Counted from the stretch's first letter, positions 10,487 through 21,743 are shown. The stretch: DNA of 64,000 nt from an uncultured Sphingomonas sp. (GCA_913777325.1 CAJYSA010000007.1:42858-106857); one strand, 5' to 3'. The notes: generated from the sequence alone by a model not told the origin. Made by a program: numbers and translations.

Positions 10487-11278
10487 ATGGCGGCTCCTGT
10501 CGTCTCCATGCAGCAGCTCATCGAAACCGGCGCGCACTTCGGCCACCAGACCCACCGCTGGAACCCGAAGATGAAGCCCTACATCTTCGGCGAGCGCAAC
10601 GGCGTCCACATCATCGACCTGTCGCAGACCGTGCCGCTGTTCGCGCGCGCGCTCGACTTCGTCAGCCAGTCGGTCGCCGCCGGCGGCAAGGTGCTGTTCG
10701 TCGGCACCAAGCGCCAGGCGCAGGAGCCGGTCGCCGAGGCGGCGCGCCGCGCCGGCCAGCATTTCGTCAACCACCGCTGGCTGGGCGGCATGCTCACCAA
10801 CTGGAAGACGATCTCGAACTCGATCAAGCGCCTGAAGGCGCTTGAGGAGCAGCTGTCGGGCAACACCGCCGGCCTGACCAAGAAGGAAGTCCTGCAACTC
10901 ACCCGCGAGCGCGACAAGCTGGAGCTGTCGCTGGGCGGCATCCGCGACATGGGCGGGATCCCGGACGTGATGTTCGTGATCGACGCCAACAAGGAAGAGC
11001 TGGCGATCAAGGAAGCCAACACGCTGGGCATCCCGGTCGTCGCGATCCTCGATTCGAACGTGTCGCCGGACGGCATCGCCTTCCCGGTGCCGGCCAATGA
11101 CGACGCGGCGCGCGCGATCCGCCTGTATTGCGAGGCGATCGCGATCGCCTCGACCCGCGGCAACCAGCAGCAGCAGGCGAGCCGTGGCGTCGACCTGGGC
11201 GCGATGAGCGAGCCGCCCGCCGAGGAGGCGCTGGCCGCCGAGGCAGCGCCGGCCGAGGGCGAAGCCGCCGCCGCGTAA
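10487..11278 (+). CDS. rpsB: 30S ribosomal protein S2
   Basis: 263 residues. Contains the S2 hallmarks [24 protein letters not shown]-like [40 protein letters not shown] and [17 protein letters not shown]2 joins the small subunit late, together with S1. The C-terminal tail is an Ala/Glu-rich extension of about 40 residues. The ATG follows GGAAGGA. Usual partner tsf follows after 109 bases that hold two hairpins. Confidence 0.98.
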   Translation: MAAPVVSMQQLIETGAHFGHQTHRWNPKMKPYIFGERNGVHIIDLSQTVPLFARALDFVSQSVAAGGKVLFVGTKRQAQEPVAEAARRAGQHFVNHRWLGGMLTNWKTISNSIKRLKALEEQLSGNTAGLTKKEVLQLTRERDKLELSLGGIRDMGGIPDVMFVIDANKEELAIKEANTLGIPVVAILDSNVSPDGIAFPVPANDDAARAIRLYCEAIAIASTRGNQQQQASRGVDLGAMSEPPAEEALAAEAAPAEGEAAAA

Positions 11279-11290
11279 GGCGAATGTCAC

Positions 11291-11360
11291 GGAGGCGTCG
11301 TACCCGACGCCTCCACTATTCCCGTTCGACGCGCGGCGATCGTCTGATTGTCGCGCGTCG
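11291..11360 (+). terminator. Two hairpins between rpsB and tsf (attenuator-like)
   Basis: A perfect ten-base-pair stem GGAGGCGTCG/CGACGCCTCC with a TACC loop at 11291-11314, then a nine-base-pair stem CGACGCGCG/CGCGCGTCG at 11327-11360. Neither has a T-run, so partial termination or RNA processing between the two genes is more likely than a full stop. Confidence 0.5.
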
Positions 11361-11387
11361 ACGCAATCACGAACCGAGGACAGTCAA

Positions 11388-12320
11388 ATGGCCGATATCA
11401 CGGCAGCGATGGTCAAGGACCTGCGCGAGAAGAGCGGCGCGGGCATGATGGACTGCAAGAAGGCGCTGAACGAGGCCGCCGGCGACATGGACGCCGCGCT
11501 GGACTGGCTGCGCACGAAGGGCCTGGCCGCGGCGCAGAAGAAGTCGAGCCGCACCGCCGCCGAGGGTCTGGTGGGCGTCGCCGTCGCCGGCACCAAGGGC
11601 GCGGTGGTCGAGGTGAACTCGGAAACCGACTTCGTCGCGAAGAACGACCAGTTCCAGAACTTCGTCCGCGAGGTCACCCAGATCGCGCTGGCGACCGGTG
11701 GCGATGTCGAGACGATCAAGGCCGAGACGATGCCGTCGGGCACGACGGTCGCCGAGGCGCTGACCAACAACATCGCGACGATCGGCGAGAACCAGTCGAT
11801 CCGCCGCGCGCGCCAGCTGAGCGTCGCGAACGGCGCGGTCGTGGCCTATGTCCACAACCAGCAGGCACCGGGCCTGGGCAAGATCGGCGTGCTGGTCGCG
11901 CTGGAGAGCACCGCCGCCGACGACGTGCTGCAGGGTCTGGGCAAGCAGCTGGCGATGCACATCGCCGCCGCTTTCCCCAAGGCGCTGAACGAAGAGGATC
12001 TGGACGAGGCCGAGATCGAGCGCGAGCGCGCGATCGCCGCCGAAAAGGCTGGTGAATCGGGCAAGCCCGCCGACATCATCGCCAAGATGGTCGAAGGTTC
12101 GATCGCGAAGTATCGCAAGGAGCATGCGCTGGTCAGCCAGCTGTTCGTGATGGACGGCAAGACCAAGATCAGCGACGTGGTGGCCAAGGCCGGCAAGGAC
12201 GCCGGTGCCGAGATCAAGCTGGTGGATTACGTCCGCTTCCAGCTGGGCGAGGGCATCGAGAAGGAAGTGTCCGACTTCGCCGCCGAGGTCGCTGCCGCTT
12301 CGGGCGTGCCGCAGGGCTGA
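11388..12320 (+). CDS. tsf: Translation elongation factor Ts
   Basis: 310 residues; the GDP/GTP exchange factor of EF-Tu. The N-terminal UBA-like domain carries [20 protein letters not shown], followed by [19 protein letters not shown], the EF-Tu contact motif containing the TDFV signature. Two dimerisation/core subdomains and the C-terminal module follow. GAGGACA precedes the ATG. Second gene of the rpsB-tsf unit. Confidence 0.98.
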   Translation: MADITAAMVKDLREKSGAGMMDCKKALNEAAGDMDAALDWLRTKGLAAAQKKSSRTAAEGLVGVAVAGTKGAVVEVNSETDFVAKNDQFQNFVREVTQIALATGGDVETIKAETMPSGTTVAEALTNNIATIGENQSIRRARQLSVANGAVVAYVHNQQAPGLGKIGVLVALESTAADDVLQGLGKQLAMHIAAAFPKALNEEDLDEAEIERERAIAAEKAGESGKPADIIAKMVEGSIAKYRKEHALVSQLFVMDGKTKISDVVAKAGKDAGAEIKLVDYVRFQLGEGIEKEVSDFAAEVAAASGVPQG

Positions 12321-12358
12321 TCCGGGCGCGACCCATCAGGGTCGCAGCATGACACGAG

Positions 12359-12391
12359 CCGCCGTCCCGGTCCGCGCCGGGGCGGCGGTTT
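12359..12391 (+). terminator. Terminator-like hairpin after tsf
   Basis: An 11-base-pair GC stem, CCGCCGTCCCG (12359-12369) with CGGGGCGGCGG (12378-12388), one G-U pair, an eight-base loop and TTT. It lies between tsf and pyrH and could end part of the rpsB-tsf transcript. Confidence 0.6.
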
Positions 12392-12502
12392 GCGTTCGGA
12401 CGCGGCGAAAGGTGTGGCCGCGTTCGTGTCAAGCCATTGCCAGCCGCGTACCCGCCGCTTAGGGTCCGCGCCGCTTCGCCCCCCAACAATGACGGAATTC
12501 GA

Positions 12503-13246
12503 GTGACCGAGCCCCGCTACAAACGCATCCTGCTCAAGCTGTCGGGCGAGGTCCTGATGGGTGAGGGCGGCTTGGCCATCGACACCGCGGTGACCGCGCG
12601 CGTCGCGGAAGAGATCGCGGACGTGAAGGCGCAGGGCTATGAACTGTGCGTGGTGGTCGGCGGGGGCAACATCTTCCGCGGCATCTCCGGCGCGGCGCGC
12701 GGCATGGAGCGTGCGACCGCCGACTACATGGGCATGCTGGCAACGGTGATGAACGCGTTGGCGGTGCAGAACGCGCTGGAGACGATCGGCGTCGACACGC
12801 GCGTGCAGTCCGCGATCCCGATGCAATCGGTGTGCGAGCCGTTCATCCGCCGCCGCGCGGAACGACACCTGGAGAAGGGCCGCGTGGTGATCTTCGCGGC
12901 CGGGGTGGGTTCGCCGTTCTTCACCACCGACAGCGGTGCCGCGCTGCGCGCCGCCGAGATGAATTGCGACGCCTTGTTCAAGGGCACCTCGGTCGACGGC
13001 GTCTATGACGCGGATCCGAAGAAGGTGGCCGATGCGAAGCGTTATGAGACAGTCAGTTACGACATGGTGCTGGCGAAGAACCTGAAGGTCATGGATGCCA
13101 GCGCCGTGGCGCTGTGCCGTGATTCGGACATTCCGATCGTCGTCTTCAACATCCGTGAGCACGGCAATTTCGCCGCCGTGCTGGGCGGCAAGGGCGTGTC
13201 GACGGTCGTGCAGAAGCAAGTGGAGACTATCGATGCCCGCGTATGA
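12503..13246 (+). CDS. pyrH: UMP kinase
   Basis: 247 residues; hexameric bacterial enzyme that phosphorylates UMP to UDP and is tuned by GTP and UTP. Begins with [15 protein letters not shown], then [28 protein letters not shown] and [16 protein letters not shown], all typical of the amino-acid-kinase fold. The GTG at 12503 gives the expected N-terminus [12 protein letters not shown]. Its 3' end overlaps frr by 14 bases, implying coupled translation. Confidence 0.97.
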   Translation: MTEPRYKRILLKLSGEVLMGEGGLAIDTAVTARVAEEIADVKAQGYELCVVVGGGNIFRGISGAARGMERATADYMGMLATVMNALAVQNALETIGVDTRVQSAIPMQSVCEPFIRRRAERHLEKGRVVIFAAGVGSPFFTTDSGAALRAAEMNCDALFKGTSVDGVYDADPKKVADAKRYETVSYDMVLAKNLKVMDASAVALCRDSDIPIVVFNIREHGNFAAVLGGKGVSTVVQKQVETIDARV

Positions 13247-13790
13247 CAAGGCCGATCTCGAGCGCCGCATGAATGGCGCGGTGGACTCGCTGAAGGGCGA
13301 CCTTGCGGGTCTGCGCACCGGGCGTGCGTCGACGTCGTTGCTCGATCCGGTGACGGTCGAGGTCTATGGCGCGCACATGCCGCTGAACCAGGTCGCGACC
13401 GTTTCGGCGCCCGAGCCGCGCATGCTGTCCGTGCAGGTGTGGGACAAGACGAACGTCGGGCCGGTGGAAAAGGCGATCCGATCGGCGGGGCTGGGGCTGA
13501 ACCCGATCAACGACGGGCAAACGCTGCGCCTGCCGATTCCCGACCTGACCGAGGAGCGCCGCAAGGAACTGGCCAAGCTGGCCGGACAATATTCCGAGAA
13601 GGCGAAGGTGGCGGTGCGCAACGTCCGTCGCGACGGCATGGACGCGTTGAAGACCGACGAGAAGAAGGGCGTCTTCTCCGAGGACGAGCGCAAGCGTCAC
13701 GAAACCGAGGTCCAGAAGCTGACTGACGCGACGATCGCCGACATCGACACCGTTTCGGCGGCCAAGGAGAAGGAAATCCTCAACAAGTGA
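13233..13790 (+). CDS. frr: Ribosome recycling factor
   Basis: 185 residues, the standard length. With EF-G it splits post-termination ribosomes. Characteristic features are [32 protein letters not shown] and the C-terminal helix signature [25 protein letters not shown]. Its start lies inside the 3' end of pyrH. Confidence 0.97.
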   Translation: MPAYDKADLERRMNGAVDSLKGDLAGLRTGRASTSLLDPVTVEVYGAHMPLNQVATVSAPEPRMLSVQVWDKTNVGPVEKAIRSAGLGLNPINDGQTLRLPIPDLTEERRKELAKLAGQYSEKAKVAVRNVRRDGMDALKTDEKKGVFSEDERKRHETEVQKLTDATIADIDTVSAAKEKEILNK

Positions 13791-13818
13791 CGCCGCGCGC
13801 GCTCCGGAGGATCGGCTG

Positions 13819-14550
13819 ATGGCCACCGCGGCGATCCCGCAGGCCGCAGCGACCGTCCTGCCGCGTCATGTGGCGATCATCATGGACGGCAACGGGCGCT
13901 GGGCGGCGGCGCGGCGGCTGCCGCGCGCGATGGGGCATCGCGCCGGCGTGGAGGCGGTGCGCAACGTGACGCGTGCCGCGCGCACGCTGGGGATCGAGGC
14001 GCTGACGCTGTACGCCTTCTCCTCCGAGAACTGGCGACGCCCGGCCGAGGAGATCGGCGGCCTGATGAAGCTGTTGAAGCTGTTCATCCGCAACGATCTG
14101 GCCGAGCTGATGCGCGAGGACGTGCGATTGCGCGTGTTGGGCGACTATCGCCGCTTCCCGGCGGACGTCGTCGCGTTGATCGACGATGCGCTGGCGCGCA
14201 CCGCGGGCAATCGCGGGCCGATCTTGGCGATCGCGTTAAATTACGGCGCGCAGGCCGAGTTGGTCGCAGCGGCGCAGGCATTGGCGGCGCAGGCCGTCGA
14301 CGGGGCGTTGGACCCGGCCACGATCGATAGCGACACGATCGAGGCGCAGTTGCAGACCCGCGACCTGCCGCCGCTCGACCTGCTGATCCGCACGTCGGGC
14401 GAGCAGCGGCTGTCGAACTTCCTGCTGTGGCAGGCGGCCTATGCCGAGCTGCTGTTCGTCGACACGCTCTGGCCGGATTTCGGGGCGGACGATCTGGCGG
14501 CGGCGGTCGATGCGTTCGGGCGGCGTCAGCGCCGTTACGGCGGGCTGTGA
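13819..14550 (+). CDS. uppS: Isoprenyl transferase (undecaprenyl diphosphate synthase)
   Basis: 243 residues; a cis-prenyltransferase that builds the C55 lipid carrier for cell-wall and surface-glycan synthesis. HVAIIMDGNGRWAAARRLPR holds the catalytic Asp (Asp23), and LTLYAFSSENWRRP, IRTSGEQRLSNFLLWQ and ELLFVDTLWPDF are diagnostic. Preceded by GGAGGA. It leads the envelope-lipid part of the cluster. Confidence 0.97.
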   Translation: MATAAIPQAAATVLPRHVAIIMDGNGRWAAARRLPRAMGHRAGVEAVRNVTRAARTLGIEALTLYAFSSENWRRPAEEIGGLMKLLKLFIRNDLAELMREDVRLRVLGDYRRFPADVVALIDDALARTAGNRGPILAIALNYGAQAELVAAAQALAAQAVDGALDPATIDSDTIEAQLQTRDLPPLDLLIRTSGEQRLSNFLLWQAAYAELLFVDTLWPDFGADDLAAAVDAFGRRQRRYGGL

Positions 14551-14560
14551 CGCCGCGCGC

Positions 14561-15394
14561 ATGAGCGACGATTTCCCGCTTTCGCCCACCCCCGATGCCA
14601 AGCTGCGGACGCCATCGAACCTGCGGCTGCGCATGATCGCCAGCGTGGGCATGATCGCCATCGCCTCGGTGGCGCTGGTGCTGGGAGATATCGCCTTCTG
14701 GCTGCTGGCGGTGGTGATCGCGCTGTTCATGATGGCGGAATGGTCCGACCTACACCATGTCGAGCCGCGTACCAAGCGGCTGGCGCAGATGGCGCTGAGC
14801 GTCCCGCTCGCGACGATGGCGCCGGCATGGCTGATCATCGAGCCGCATGATTTCTTTACGCTGGGGCTGATCGGTGGAGCGGCCTTCTTCGTGGTGATCG
14901 TCACGAAGCTGCCGCAACTCGCTCTTGGTGTCGTCTATTGTGGAGTGCCCGTTCTGGCCTTGGTGGTGTTGCGGCGGCATGACGAGCAGGGATTGCTCCA
15001 CACCTTCTGGGCGATGGCGCTGGTGTGGGCGTGCGATATCGGCGCGTTTTTCGCCGGGCGGTCGATCGGCGGGCCGAAGCTGGCACCGCGCCTGTCGCCG
15101 AACAAGACGTGGGCGGGGCTGATCGGCGGCACGATCGCCGCCGGCGCGCTGGGGCTGCTGCTGCACGCCACGGCCGGGCTATCGCTGCCGCTGGCGCTCT
15201 GTTCGCCGTTGCTGGCAGTGCTGGCGCAGGGCGGCGACCTGTATGAGAGCTGGCTGAAGCGCCGCGCAGGCGTGAAGGATTCGGGCAACATCCTGCCGGG
15301 TCATGGCGGAGTGCTCGATCGCCTCGACGGACTGGTGCCCGTGGCGCCGGTCGCCGCGATGCTGGTGCTGATCCTGCCGAGCCTGCTCGCATGA
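14561..15394 (+). CDS. cdsA: Phosphatidate cytidylyltransferase
   Basis: 277 residues, polytopic inner-membrane enzyme making CDP-diacylglycerol from phosphatidate and CTP, the precursor used by pssA in this window. The family signature at the C-terminus is present: LSPNKTWAGLIGGTIAA and SWLKRRAGVKDSGNILPGHGG, then LDRLDGLVP. About seven hydrophobic helices precede it. The stop overlaps the dxr start (ATGA). Confidence 0.96.
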   Translation: MSDDFPLSPTPDAKLRTPSNLRLRMIASVGMIAIASVALVLGDIAFWLLAVVIALFMMAEWSDLHHVEPRTKRLAQMALSVPLATMAPAWLIIEPHDFFTLGLIGGAAFFVVIVTKLPQLALGVVYCGVPVLALVVLRRHDEQGLLHTFWAMALVWACDIGAFFAGRSIGGPKLAPRLSPNKTWAGLIGGTIAAGALGLLLHATAGLSLPLALCSPLLAVLAQGGDLYESWLKRRAGVKDSGNILPGHGGVLDRLDGLVPVAPVAAMLVLILPSLLA

Positions 15395-16548
15395 AGACGA
15401 TCAACATTCTGGGCGCGACCGGATCGGTCGGCACCTCGACGCTCGATCTGGTCGAGCGCGCGCCGGAGGTGTTTCGCGTGCGCGCGCTGACCGCCAATTG
15501 CGACGTGACACGGTTGGCGGCGGCGGCAATCCGCACCAACGCGGAACTGGCGGTGGTGGCGGACGAGAGCTGCCTTCCCGCGCTGCGCGATGCGCTGGCG
15601 GGCACCGGCATCGCGTCGTCCGGTGGCGCGCAGGCGGTGTGCGACGCGGCGGCGAACGGTGCCGACTGGACGATGGGCGCGATCGTCGGCTGCGCCGGAC
15701 TGCGCCCGACGCTCGCGGCGATCGAGCGGGGCGGCACCGTGGTGCTCGCCAACAAGGAGCCTTTGGTCTCGGCGGGCGCGATCATCACGGCGGCGGCGCA
15801 GGCGCATGGCGCGACGCTGTTGCCCGCAGACAGCGAGCATAATGCGATCTTCCAGTGCCTGGATCCGGTGCAGATCGACCGGGTTCGACGGATCATCCTG
15901 ACCGCCAGCGGCGGGCCGTTCCGCGACTGGTCACTCGACGACATGGCCACCGTCACCCCGGCGCAGGCCGTCGCGCATCCGAACTGGTCCATGGGCGCGA
16001 AGATATCGATCGACAGCGCGACGATGATGAACAAGGGGCTGGAGCTGATCGAGGCGGCGGCGCTGTTCCCGATCCCGCCCGAGCGGATCGAGATCGTGGT
16101 GCATCGCCAATCGGTGATCCACAGCCTGGTCGATTACGTCGACGGTTCGATGCTGGCACAATTGGGGCCGAGCGATATGCGCGTTCCGATCGCGCATTGC
16201 CTGGCCTGGCCGGAGCGGATGGCGACGCCGATGGCGCCGCTGGACCTCGTGAAGATCGGCAGGCTCGACTTCGAAGCGCCTGACGAGACACGGTTCCGCT
16301 CCCTGGCGCTCGCGCGTGCGGCGGTGACCGAGGGCGGTGCGCGTCCCGCGATCCTGAACGCGGCCAATGAAGTCGCGGTCGCGGCGTTCCTGCGCGGGGC
16401 GATCGGCTTTCTTGAAATCGCCGCAATCGTCGACGATACCCTGCAGCGCTACGATCCGGCCGCGCCGGACACGCTCGACGCGGTGCTCCACGTCGATGCG
16501 CAGGCGCGACGTATGGCCGGCGAGCGCGTGAAGGATTGCGTGGCTTGA
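15391..16548 (+). CDS. dxr: 1-deoxy-D-xylulose-5-phosphate reductoisomerase
   Basis: 385 residues; second step of the MEP isoprenoid route, converting DXP to MEP with NADPH. The N-terminal INILGATGSVGTSTLDL motif binds NADPH. LANKEPLVSAG, LLPADSEHNAIFQ and the metal/substrate-binding SIDSATMMNKGLELIEA follow. It starts in the last four bases of cdsA and supplies isoprenoid precursors for UppS, its neighbour. Confidence 0.97.
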   Translation: MKTINILGATGSVGTSTLDLVERAPEVFRVRALTANCDVTRLAAAAIRTNAELAVVADESCLPALRDALAGTGIASSGGAQAVCDAAANGADWTMGAIVGCAGLRPTLAAIERGGTVVLANKEPLVSAGAIITAAAQAHGATLLPADSEHNAIFQCLDPVQIDRVRRIILTASGGPFRDWSLDDMATVTPAQAVAHPNWSMGAKISIDSATMMNKGLELIEAAALFPIPPERIEIVVHRQSVIHSLVDYVDGSMLAQLGPSDMRVPIAHCLAWPERMATPMAPLDLVKIGRLDFEAPDETRFRSLALARAAVTEGGARPAILNAANEVAVAAFLRGAIGFLEIAAIVDDTLQRYDPAAPDTLDAVLHVDAQARRMAGERVKDCVA

Positions 16549-17678
16549 TCCAGACCCCCGGACTATCGCTGACCGTCCTCGCCTTCTTCCTGGTGATCGG
16601 GCCGCTCGTCTTCATCCACGAGCTGGGCCATTATCTGGCCGGGCGCTGGTTCGGCGTGAAGGCGGAGGCGTTCTCGATCGGCTTCGGACGTGAGGTCGCG
16701 GGATGGACCGATCGGCGCGGCACCCGCTGGAAGCTGGCGTGGCTGCCGCTGGGCGGTTACGTTAAGTTCGCGGGCGACATGAACCCGGCGAGCCAGCCGA
16801 CCGCCGACTGGCTGGCGCTGCCCGCCGCCGAGCGCCAGCAGACGTTCCAGGCCAAGCCGGTGTGGCAGCGCGCGATTGTCGTCGCCGCCGGGCCGTTCGT
16901 GAATTTCGCGCTGGCGATCCTGATCCTCGCCGGGTTCGCACTGGCCTATGGCGACGCCCGGACGCCGAGCGTGGTGGGGCAGGCGATCCCTGGCACCGCA
17001 GCCGCGACGGCGGGGCTGAAGCCCGGCGACCGCGTGACCGCGCTGGGCGGCCGCGAGGTCGAGACGTTCGAGGATATGGTGCGGTTCGTGAAGATCCGCG
17101 CCGGGGAGCGCATCCGCGTCGATTACGTGCGCGGCAATACGCCGGGCAGCGTCGAGGCGGTGATCGGCACGCAGGTGCAGGAGGATCGCTTCGGCAATTC
17201 GTACCGGGTGGGGCTGCTCGGCATCTCCCCGGCCGCGCCGGTGATCGTGCCGGTCGGTGTGTTCGAGGCGCCGGTGGTGGCGGTGCGCCGCACGGTGCAG
17301 ATCGTCGAGATGATGGTCGAGACGATCGGGCAGATCGTGTCCGGACGACGATCGGTGAAGGAGCTGGGCGGTCCGCTGTCGATCGCCAAGGTCTCCGGCG
17401 AGCAGATCACGCTGGGGCCGGACGCGTTCGTTTTCCTGATCGCGCTGGTGTCGATCAATCTGGGGTTCATCAACTTGCTGCCAGTGCCGATGCTGGATGG
17501 CGGGCACCTGCTGTTCTATGCGATCGAGGCGGTGCGTCGGCGCCCGGTCGCACCGGAGGCGGTGGAATGGGCCTATCGTGGCGGGCTGGTGGCGGTGCTT
17601 GCGCTAATGTTGCTGGTGACGTTCAACGATCTGGGCAACTTCGGGCTGTGGCGGCATCTGGCCGGGTTGATCGGGTGA
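16545..17678 (+). CDS. rseP: RIP metalloprotease RseP (site-2 protease)
   Basis: 377 residues; intramembrane zinc protease that cleaves membrane-bound anti-sigma factors and signal peptide remnants. HELGH lies at residues 25-29 in the first helix, a PDZ domain at about 120-200 (VVGQAIPGTAAATAGLKPGD), and LDGG-type NLLPVPMLDGGHLLFYAIEA near 310. TTG at 16545 is favoured because it follows AAGGA by nine bases and overlaps the dxr stop as TTGA; TTG at 16536 is the other option. The next gene is bamA. Confidence 0.95.
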   Translation: MIQTPGLSLTVLAFFLVIGPLVFIHELGHYLAGRWFGVKAEAFSIGFGREVAGWTDRRGTRWKLAWLPLGGYVKFAGDMNPASQPTADWLALPAAERQQTFQAKPVWQRAIVVAAGPFVNFALAILILAGFALAYGDARTPSVVGQAIPGTAAATAGLKPGDRVTALGGREVETFEDMVRFVKIRAGERIRVDYVRGNTPGSVEAVIGTQVQEDRFGNSYRVGLLGISPAAPVIVPVGVFEAPVVAVRRTVQIVEMMVETIGQIVSGRRSVKELGGPLSIAKVSGEQITLGPDAFVFLIALVSINLGFINLLPVPMLDGGHLLFYAIEAVRRRPVAPEAVEWAYRGGLVAVLALMLLVTFNDLGNFGLWRHLAGLIG

Positions 17679-17754
17679 GCAAGCTGGGGCAGGGCGGCGC
17701 ACACGTCGTCGACCGCGCCCGGACGGACGACGTTTACTCTCGGGTGGGATTGCA

Positions 17755-20511
17755 GTGACGGTGTTGAACACTTCGACTTCGCGGGCGCGGGCCTCGGCGA
17801 CCTTGCTGGGCTGCACCATGCTGGCCGGTGTGCCGCTGGCCGCGACCGCCCAGACGCGCCCGAGCGCGCCGGCACGCACACAGGCGGCGACCCGCACCCA
17901 GGCGGCGGCGCCGACCGCGACGCCCGCCGCGCCGGCTCCGGCGATCGCGCAACCCGCCGCGCGCACGATCACCTCGCTGCGCGTCGAGGGCACGCAGCGG
18001 ATCGAGCCGGAAACGGCGCTGAGCTATACCAAGCTGCGCCAGGGCGAGAGCTATACCAACGAGACGCTCGATCAGGCGATCAAGGACCTGTACGCCAGCG
18101 ACCTGTTCGCCGACGTCCAGATCGATGGCGCCGCGACCGGCAATATCGTGATCCGCGTCCGCGAAAATCCGATCATCAATCGCGTGATCTTCGAGGGTAA
18201 CAAGCGGCTGAAGGAAGACAAGATCGGCAAGGAGGTCCGCCTCAAGCCGCGCCAGATCTTCACCCGATCGGCGGTGCGCGCCGACGTCGCGCGGATCATC
18301 GAACTGTACCGCCGGCAGGGCCGCTTCGCCGCGACCGTCCAGCCGAAGATGGTCAGTCTCGACCAGAACCGCGTCGACGTGATCTTCGAGGTGAGCGAGG
18401 GGCCGAAGTCGAAGGTCCGGCAGATCAACATCATCGGCAACAAGGTGTTCGACTCTGGCAAGCTGCGCGCGCAGATGGCCACGAAGGAAGCGCGCTTCTA
18501 TCGCCTGCTGTCGTCGGGCACGTCCTACGACCAGGATCGTCTGGCGTATGACCAGCAGAAGCTGCGCCAATTCTACCTGACCGAAGGCTATGCCGATTTC
18601 CGCGTCACCTCGGCGGTCGCGGAGCTGACGCCGGACCGCAAGGACTTCATCATCACCTACGTGGTCGAGGAAGGGCCGCGTTATAAGTTCGGCGACGTGA
18701 CCGTCGACAGCGACATCCGCGACTTCGACGGGAAGAAGCTGGCTGCCGGGCTGCCGATCAAGAAGGGCGACTGGTACAACGCCAAGATGGTCGAGGACAC
18801 GGTCGACAACCTGAGCGAGACCGCCGGCTTGTTCGGCTATGCGTTCAGCAACGTCCAGCCCGAGTTCCAGCGTGACCGTGACGCGCTGACCATGTCGATC
18901 AACTTCCATATCGGCCAGGCGCAGCGCACCTATGTCGAGCGGGTCGACATCACCGGCAACACGCAGACGCAGGATAAGGTGGTCCGCCGCGAGGTCCGAC
19001 TGGGCGAGGGCGACGCGTTCAACAGCTTCCAGGTGAAGCGCTCGCAGGATCGCATCAACTCGCTCGGCTTCTTCCAGGACAAGTTCGAGATCAAGCAGAC
19101 GCCCGGCTCGGCGCCGGATCGCGTCGTGCTGGAGGCCAATGTCGAGGAAAGGTCGACCGGGCAGCTGCAGCTGTCGGCGGGCTTCTCCAGCCTCGAGCGC
19201 TTCATCATCCAGGCCAACATCACGCAGAACAACTTCCGCGGGAAGGGCCAGACGCTGAGCGCCGGCGTCAATTATTCGACCTATTCCAAGTCGATACAGC
19301 TTGGCTTTACCGAGCCGTACATCTTCGACAAGAACATCGCGCTGGGCGTCGACGTGTTCCGGCGCGATTACAACGCGTTCAACTTCATCGGCACCAACCG
19401 CAACACCACCTACAGCCAGGTGTCGACCGGCTTCCAGATCCGCACCGGCGTACCGCTGACGGAATATTGGCAGCTCGCCGGGCGCTATCAATTCTCCTAC
19501 GACGAAGTCGGGCTGGACCAGAACAGCTTCTACACCAACGGCAAATGCGATCCGCTGAAGGCGGGGCGTTATCTGTGCGACTCGCTTGGCAACCGGTTGA
19601 CCTCGGCGGTCGGCTATTCGCTGATCTTCGACAGCCTCAACAGCCGCCTGCGCCCGACCGCTGGCCAGCGCTTCGTGTTCAGCCAGGATTTCGCCGGGCT
19701 GGGCGGCGACGTGAAGTACATCCGCAGCAAGCTCGACTTCTCGAAGTTCGTGAACATCGGCGGCGGGTTCATCGGCTCGTTCGTCGGCGAGGGCGGCTAT
19801 ATCAAGTCGCTGGAGAAGTCGCGCGGCGAGGGTGTCGACCGGATCCGCATCAACGACCGTTTCTATCTGGGCGAGCCGCAGTTCCGCGGCTTCGACATTC
19901 GCGGTGTCGGGCCGCGCGTGCAGCGGCGCTATTACACCACCGATGCCGCCGGCAAGCAGGTGCTGATCACCGATCGCGACCAGTTGGTCGACGACGCGCT
20001 GGGCGGCACCGCTTACTACCTCGGTCGGTTCGAGCTGGAGCTGCCGCTGGGATCCGGCGCGCGCGAGATGGGGCTGCGCCCGTCGATCTACGCGCAGTTC
20101 GGCAGCCTGTTCAACATCACCCGTCCGCTGCCGACCGCCGTCTTCCCGACGACGACCGATGCGGCGGGCAACACGATCGTGTTGCCGCTGCCGGTGAAGG
20201 ATCAGGCGGGCAACCCGCTATATTCCTATGTCAACGCCGCCGGCGTGCTGGTGCCGACGACCTGCGCCGCGGGTATCCCGAACGGCAATGGCGGGTGTAA
20301 CGGCATCGTGCCCAACACGCCGCAGATCGCATCGCAGCCGTTCGACGAGCAGTTCCTGGGCAATTCGGCGCGCCCGCGCGTGTCGATCGGCATCGGCGTG
20401 AACTGGAATTCGCCGTTCGGCCCGCTGCGCATCGATCTGGCCAAGGCGCTGATTTCGCAGCGCGGCGACGACCGCAAGCTTATTACCTTCAACGTAGGGA
20501 CGCAGTTCTGA
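17755..20511 (+). CDS. bamA: Outer membrane assembly factor BamA
   Basis: 918 residues, longer than E. coli BamA (810). A signal peptide (about residues 1-30), then an Ala/Pro/Thr-rich linker, five POTRA repeats (for instance [18 protein letters not shown] and [17 protein letters not shown]) and a C-terminal beta-barrel ending in FNVGTQF with the terminal Phe. The lid-lock type motif [19 protein letters not shown] corresponds to the conserved barrel RGF motif. Extra length sits in extracellular loops (about 790-860). Start is GTG at 17755. Coupled by a one-base overlap to the OmpH-family chaperone. Confidence 0.97.
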   Translation: MTVLNTSTSRARASATLLGCTMLAGVPLAATAQTRPSAPARTQAATRTQAAAPTATPAAPAPAIAQPAARTITSLRVEGTQRIEPETALSYTKLRQGESYTNETLDQAIKDLYASDLFADVQIDGAATGNIVIRVRENPIINRVIFEGNKRLKEDKIGKEVRLKPRQIFTRSAVRADVARIIELYRRQGRFAATVQPKMVSLDQNRVDVIFEVSEGPKSKVRQINIIGNKVFDSGKLRAQMATKEARFYRLLSSGTSYDQDRLAYDQQKLRQFYLTEGYADFRVTSAVAELTPDRKDFIITYVVEEGPRYKFGDVTVDSDIRDFDGKKLAAGLPIKKGDWYNAKMVEDTVDNLSETAGLFGYAFSNVQPEFQRDRDALTMSINFHIGQAQRTYVERVDITGNTQTQDKVVRREVRLGEGDAFNSFQVKRSQDRINSLGFFQDKFEIKQTPGSAPDRVVLEANVEERSTGQLQLSAGFSSLERFIIQANITQNNFRGKGQTLSAGVNYSTYSKSIQLGFTEPYIFDKNIALGVDVFRRDYNAFNFIGTNRNTTYSQVSTGFQIRTGVPLTEYWQLAGRYQFSYDEVGLDQNSFYTNGKCDPLKAGRYLCDSLGNRLTSAVGYSLIFDSLNSRLRPTAGQRFVFSQDFAGLGGDVKYIRSKLDFSKFVNIGGGFIGSFVGEGGYIKSLEKSRGEGVDRIRINDRFYLGEPQFRGFDIRGVGPRVQRRYYTTDAAGKQVLITDRDQLVDDALGGTAYYLGRFELELPLGSGAREMGLRPSIYAQFGSLFNITRPLPTAVFPTTTDAAGNTIVLPLPVKDQAGNPLYSYVNAAGVLVPTTCAAGIPNGNGGCNGIVPNTPQIASQPFDEQFLGNSARPRVSIGIGVNWNSPFGPLRIDLAKALISQRGDDRKLITFNVGTQF

Positions 20512-21164
20512 TGACCAAGTTCAAGCACCTCCTGCTCGCCGCCGCGCTGGCCGCGCCGGGCGCGTTCGTCGCCACCACCGCCGTCGCGCAGGTGGCAGGC
20601 GTCGCGGTTGCCGATCCGGAAGCCGCCGTCGCCAATTCAAAGGCATGGGCCACCGCGCGGACGCAGATCCAGACGACCTACAAGGCGCAGATCGATCAGG
20701 CTACCGCCCGTCGCCAGGCGATCACCACCGAGCTGCAGCCGCTGGTCGCCGCCTATCAGAAGGCCGCGGCGGCCCCCGGCGCCACCGAGGCGTCGCTGCG
20801 CACGCAGGCCCAGGCGATCCAGACTCGCGAGCAGACCGCGAATGCCGAGCTGCAGCGCCTGACCGCGCCGGCCAGCCGTGCGCAGGCCTATGCGCTGGAG
20901 CAGATTTCCGCCAAGCTGCCCGACGCGGTGAACGCGGCGGTGCGCGCCAAGAACGTCAGCCTGCTGCTGCGCCCGAACGCCGCGCTGTTCGCGCAGCCGA
21001 CCGTCGACGTGACGTCGGCGATCACGGCCGAGCTGGACCGTCTGGTCCCGACCGTGGGCATCACGCCGCCGGCGAACTGGCAGCCGGGCCAGCAGGGCGA
21101 CGCGCCCGCCGCCGCAGCCCCGGCTGCTCCTGCCGCCAACACCCGCGCCCCCACCGGCCGGTGA
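20511..21164 (+). CDS. OmpH/Skp family periplasmic chaperone
   Basis: 217 residues: signal peptide (about 1-27, ending AVAQ), a small beta part ([19 protein letters not shown]), and a long helical region rich in Ala and Gln ([19 protein letters not shown]) as in the tentacles of Skp. It ends in a Pro/Ala-rich low-complexity tail. In the family it escorts unfolded outer-membrane proteins to BamA, the gene just upstream (TGATG overlap). Assignment rests on position and layout as much as on sequence. Confidence 0.88.
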   Translation: MTKFKHLLLAAALAAPGAFVATTAVAQVAGVAVADPEAAVANSKAWATARTQIQTTYKAQIDQATARRQAITTELQPLVAAYQKAAAAPGATEASLRTQAQAIQTREQTANAELQRLTAPASRAQAYALEQISAKLPDAVNAAVRAKNVSLLLRPNAALFAQPTVDVTSAITAELDRLVPTVGITPPANWQPGQQGDAPAAAAPAAPAANTRAPTGR

Positions 21165-21649
21165 GCGACACCGCGGTTGACGCGACGAGCGGGTCGATCG
21201 GCCCGCTCGACATCGCGCAGGTGATGGCCGCGCTGCCGCATCGTTATCCGATGCTGCTGGTCGACCGGGTCGAGGAGATCGTCCGCGATCGCTCGATCCG
21301 CGCGATTAAGGCGGTGACGATCAACGAAGGCTTTTTCCAGGGGCATTTCCCGGGACGTCCGATCATGCCCGGGGTGCTGATCGTCGAGGCGCTGGCGCAG
21401 GCCGCCGGCGTATTGGCGGTGGAAAGCCTGGGCCTCGCCGGATCGGGCAAGCTCGTCTATTTCATGGCGATCGAGGGCGCGAAGTTCCGCAAGCCGGTGG
21501 AGCCGGGCGTGCTGTTGTCGCTGGAGGTCGAGTTCGTCCAGAAGCGGTCGTCGGTGTGCAAGTTCGCCGGCGTCGCGAAGATCGACGGGCAGGTCGCCGC
21601 CGAAGCCAATTTCACCGCGATGATCGCCGATCCGCCCAAGCGGGCGTGA
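21161..21649 (+). CDS. fabZ: 3-hydroxyacyl-ACP dehydratase FabZ
   Basis: 162 residues; hot-dog-fold dehydratase of fatty-acid elongation. [14 protein letters not shown] and the catalytic segment [20 protein letters not shown] are intact, with His62 and Glu76 as the expected pair. GTG at 21161 overlaps the upstream stop as GTGA. In E. coli fabZ is flanked by lpxD and lpxA; neither is here, in keeping with glycosphingolipids replacing lipopolysaccharide in sphingomonads. Confidence 0.97.
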   Translation: MSDTAVDATSGSIGPLDIAQVMAALPHRYPMLLVDRVEEIVRDRSIRAIKAVTINEGFFQGHFPGRPIMPGVLIVEALAQAAGVLAVESLGLAGSGKLVYFMAIEGAKFRKPVEPGVLLSLEVEFVQKRSSVCKFAGVAKIDGQVAAEANFTAMIADPPKRA

Positions 21650-21743
21650 CGCGCAGATCGCTTTGACTTCGGCGCGCGTTTGCCGTAGGCGCGTGCCTTT
21701 CCTTCCAGGCTGGTCGGAACCAGCCATATCCGGAGCACGACCG

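Noticed and set aside
12489-12506. A five-codon reading frame (MTEFE) ending at the pyrH start
   Set aside because: It has no ribosome-binding site, and a GTGA overlap can arise by chance; there is no evidence for a leader peptide.
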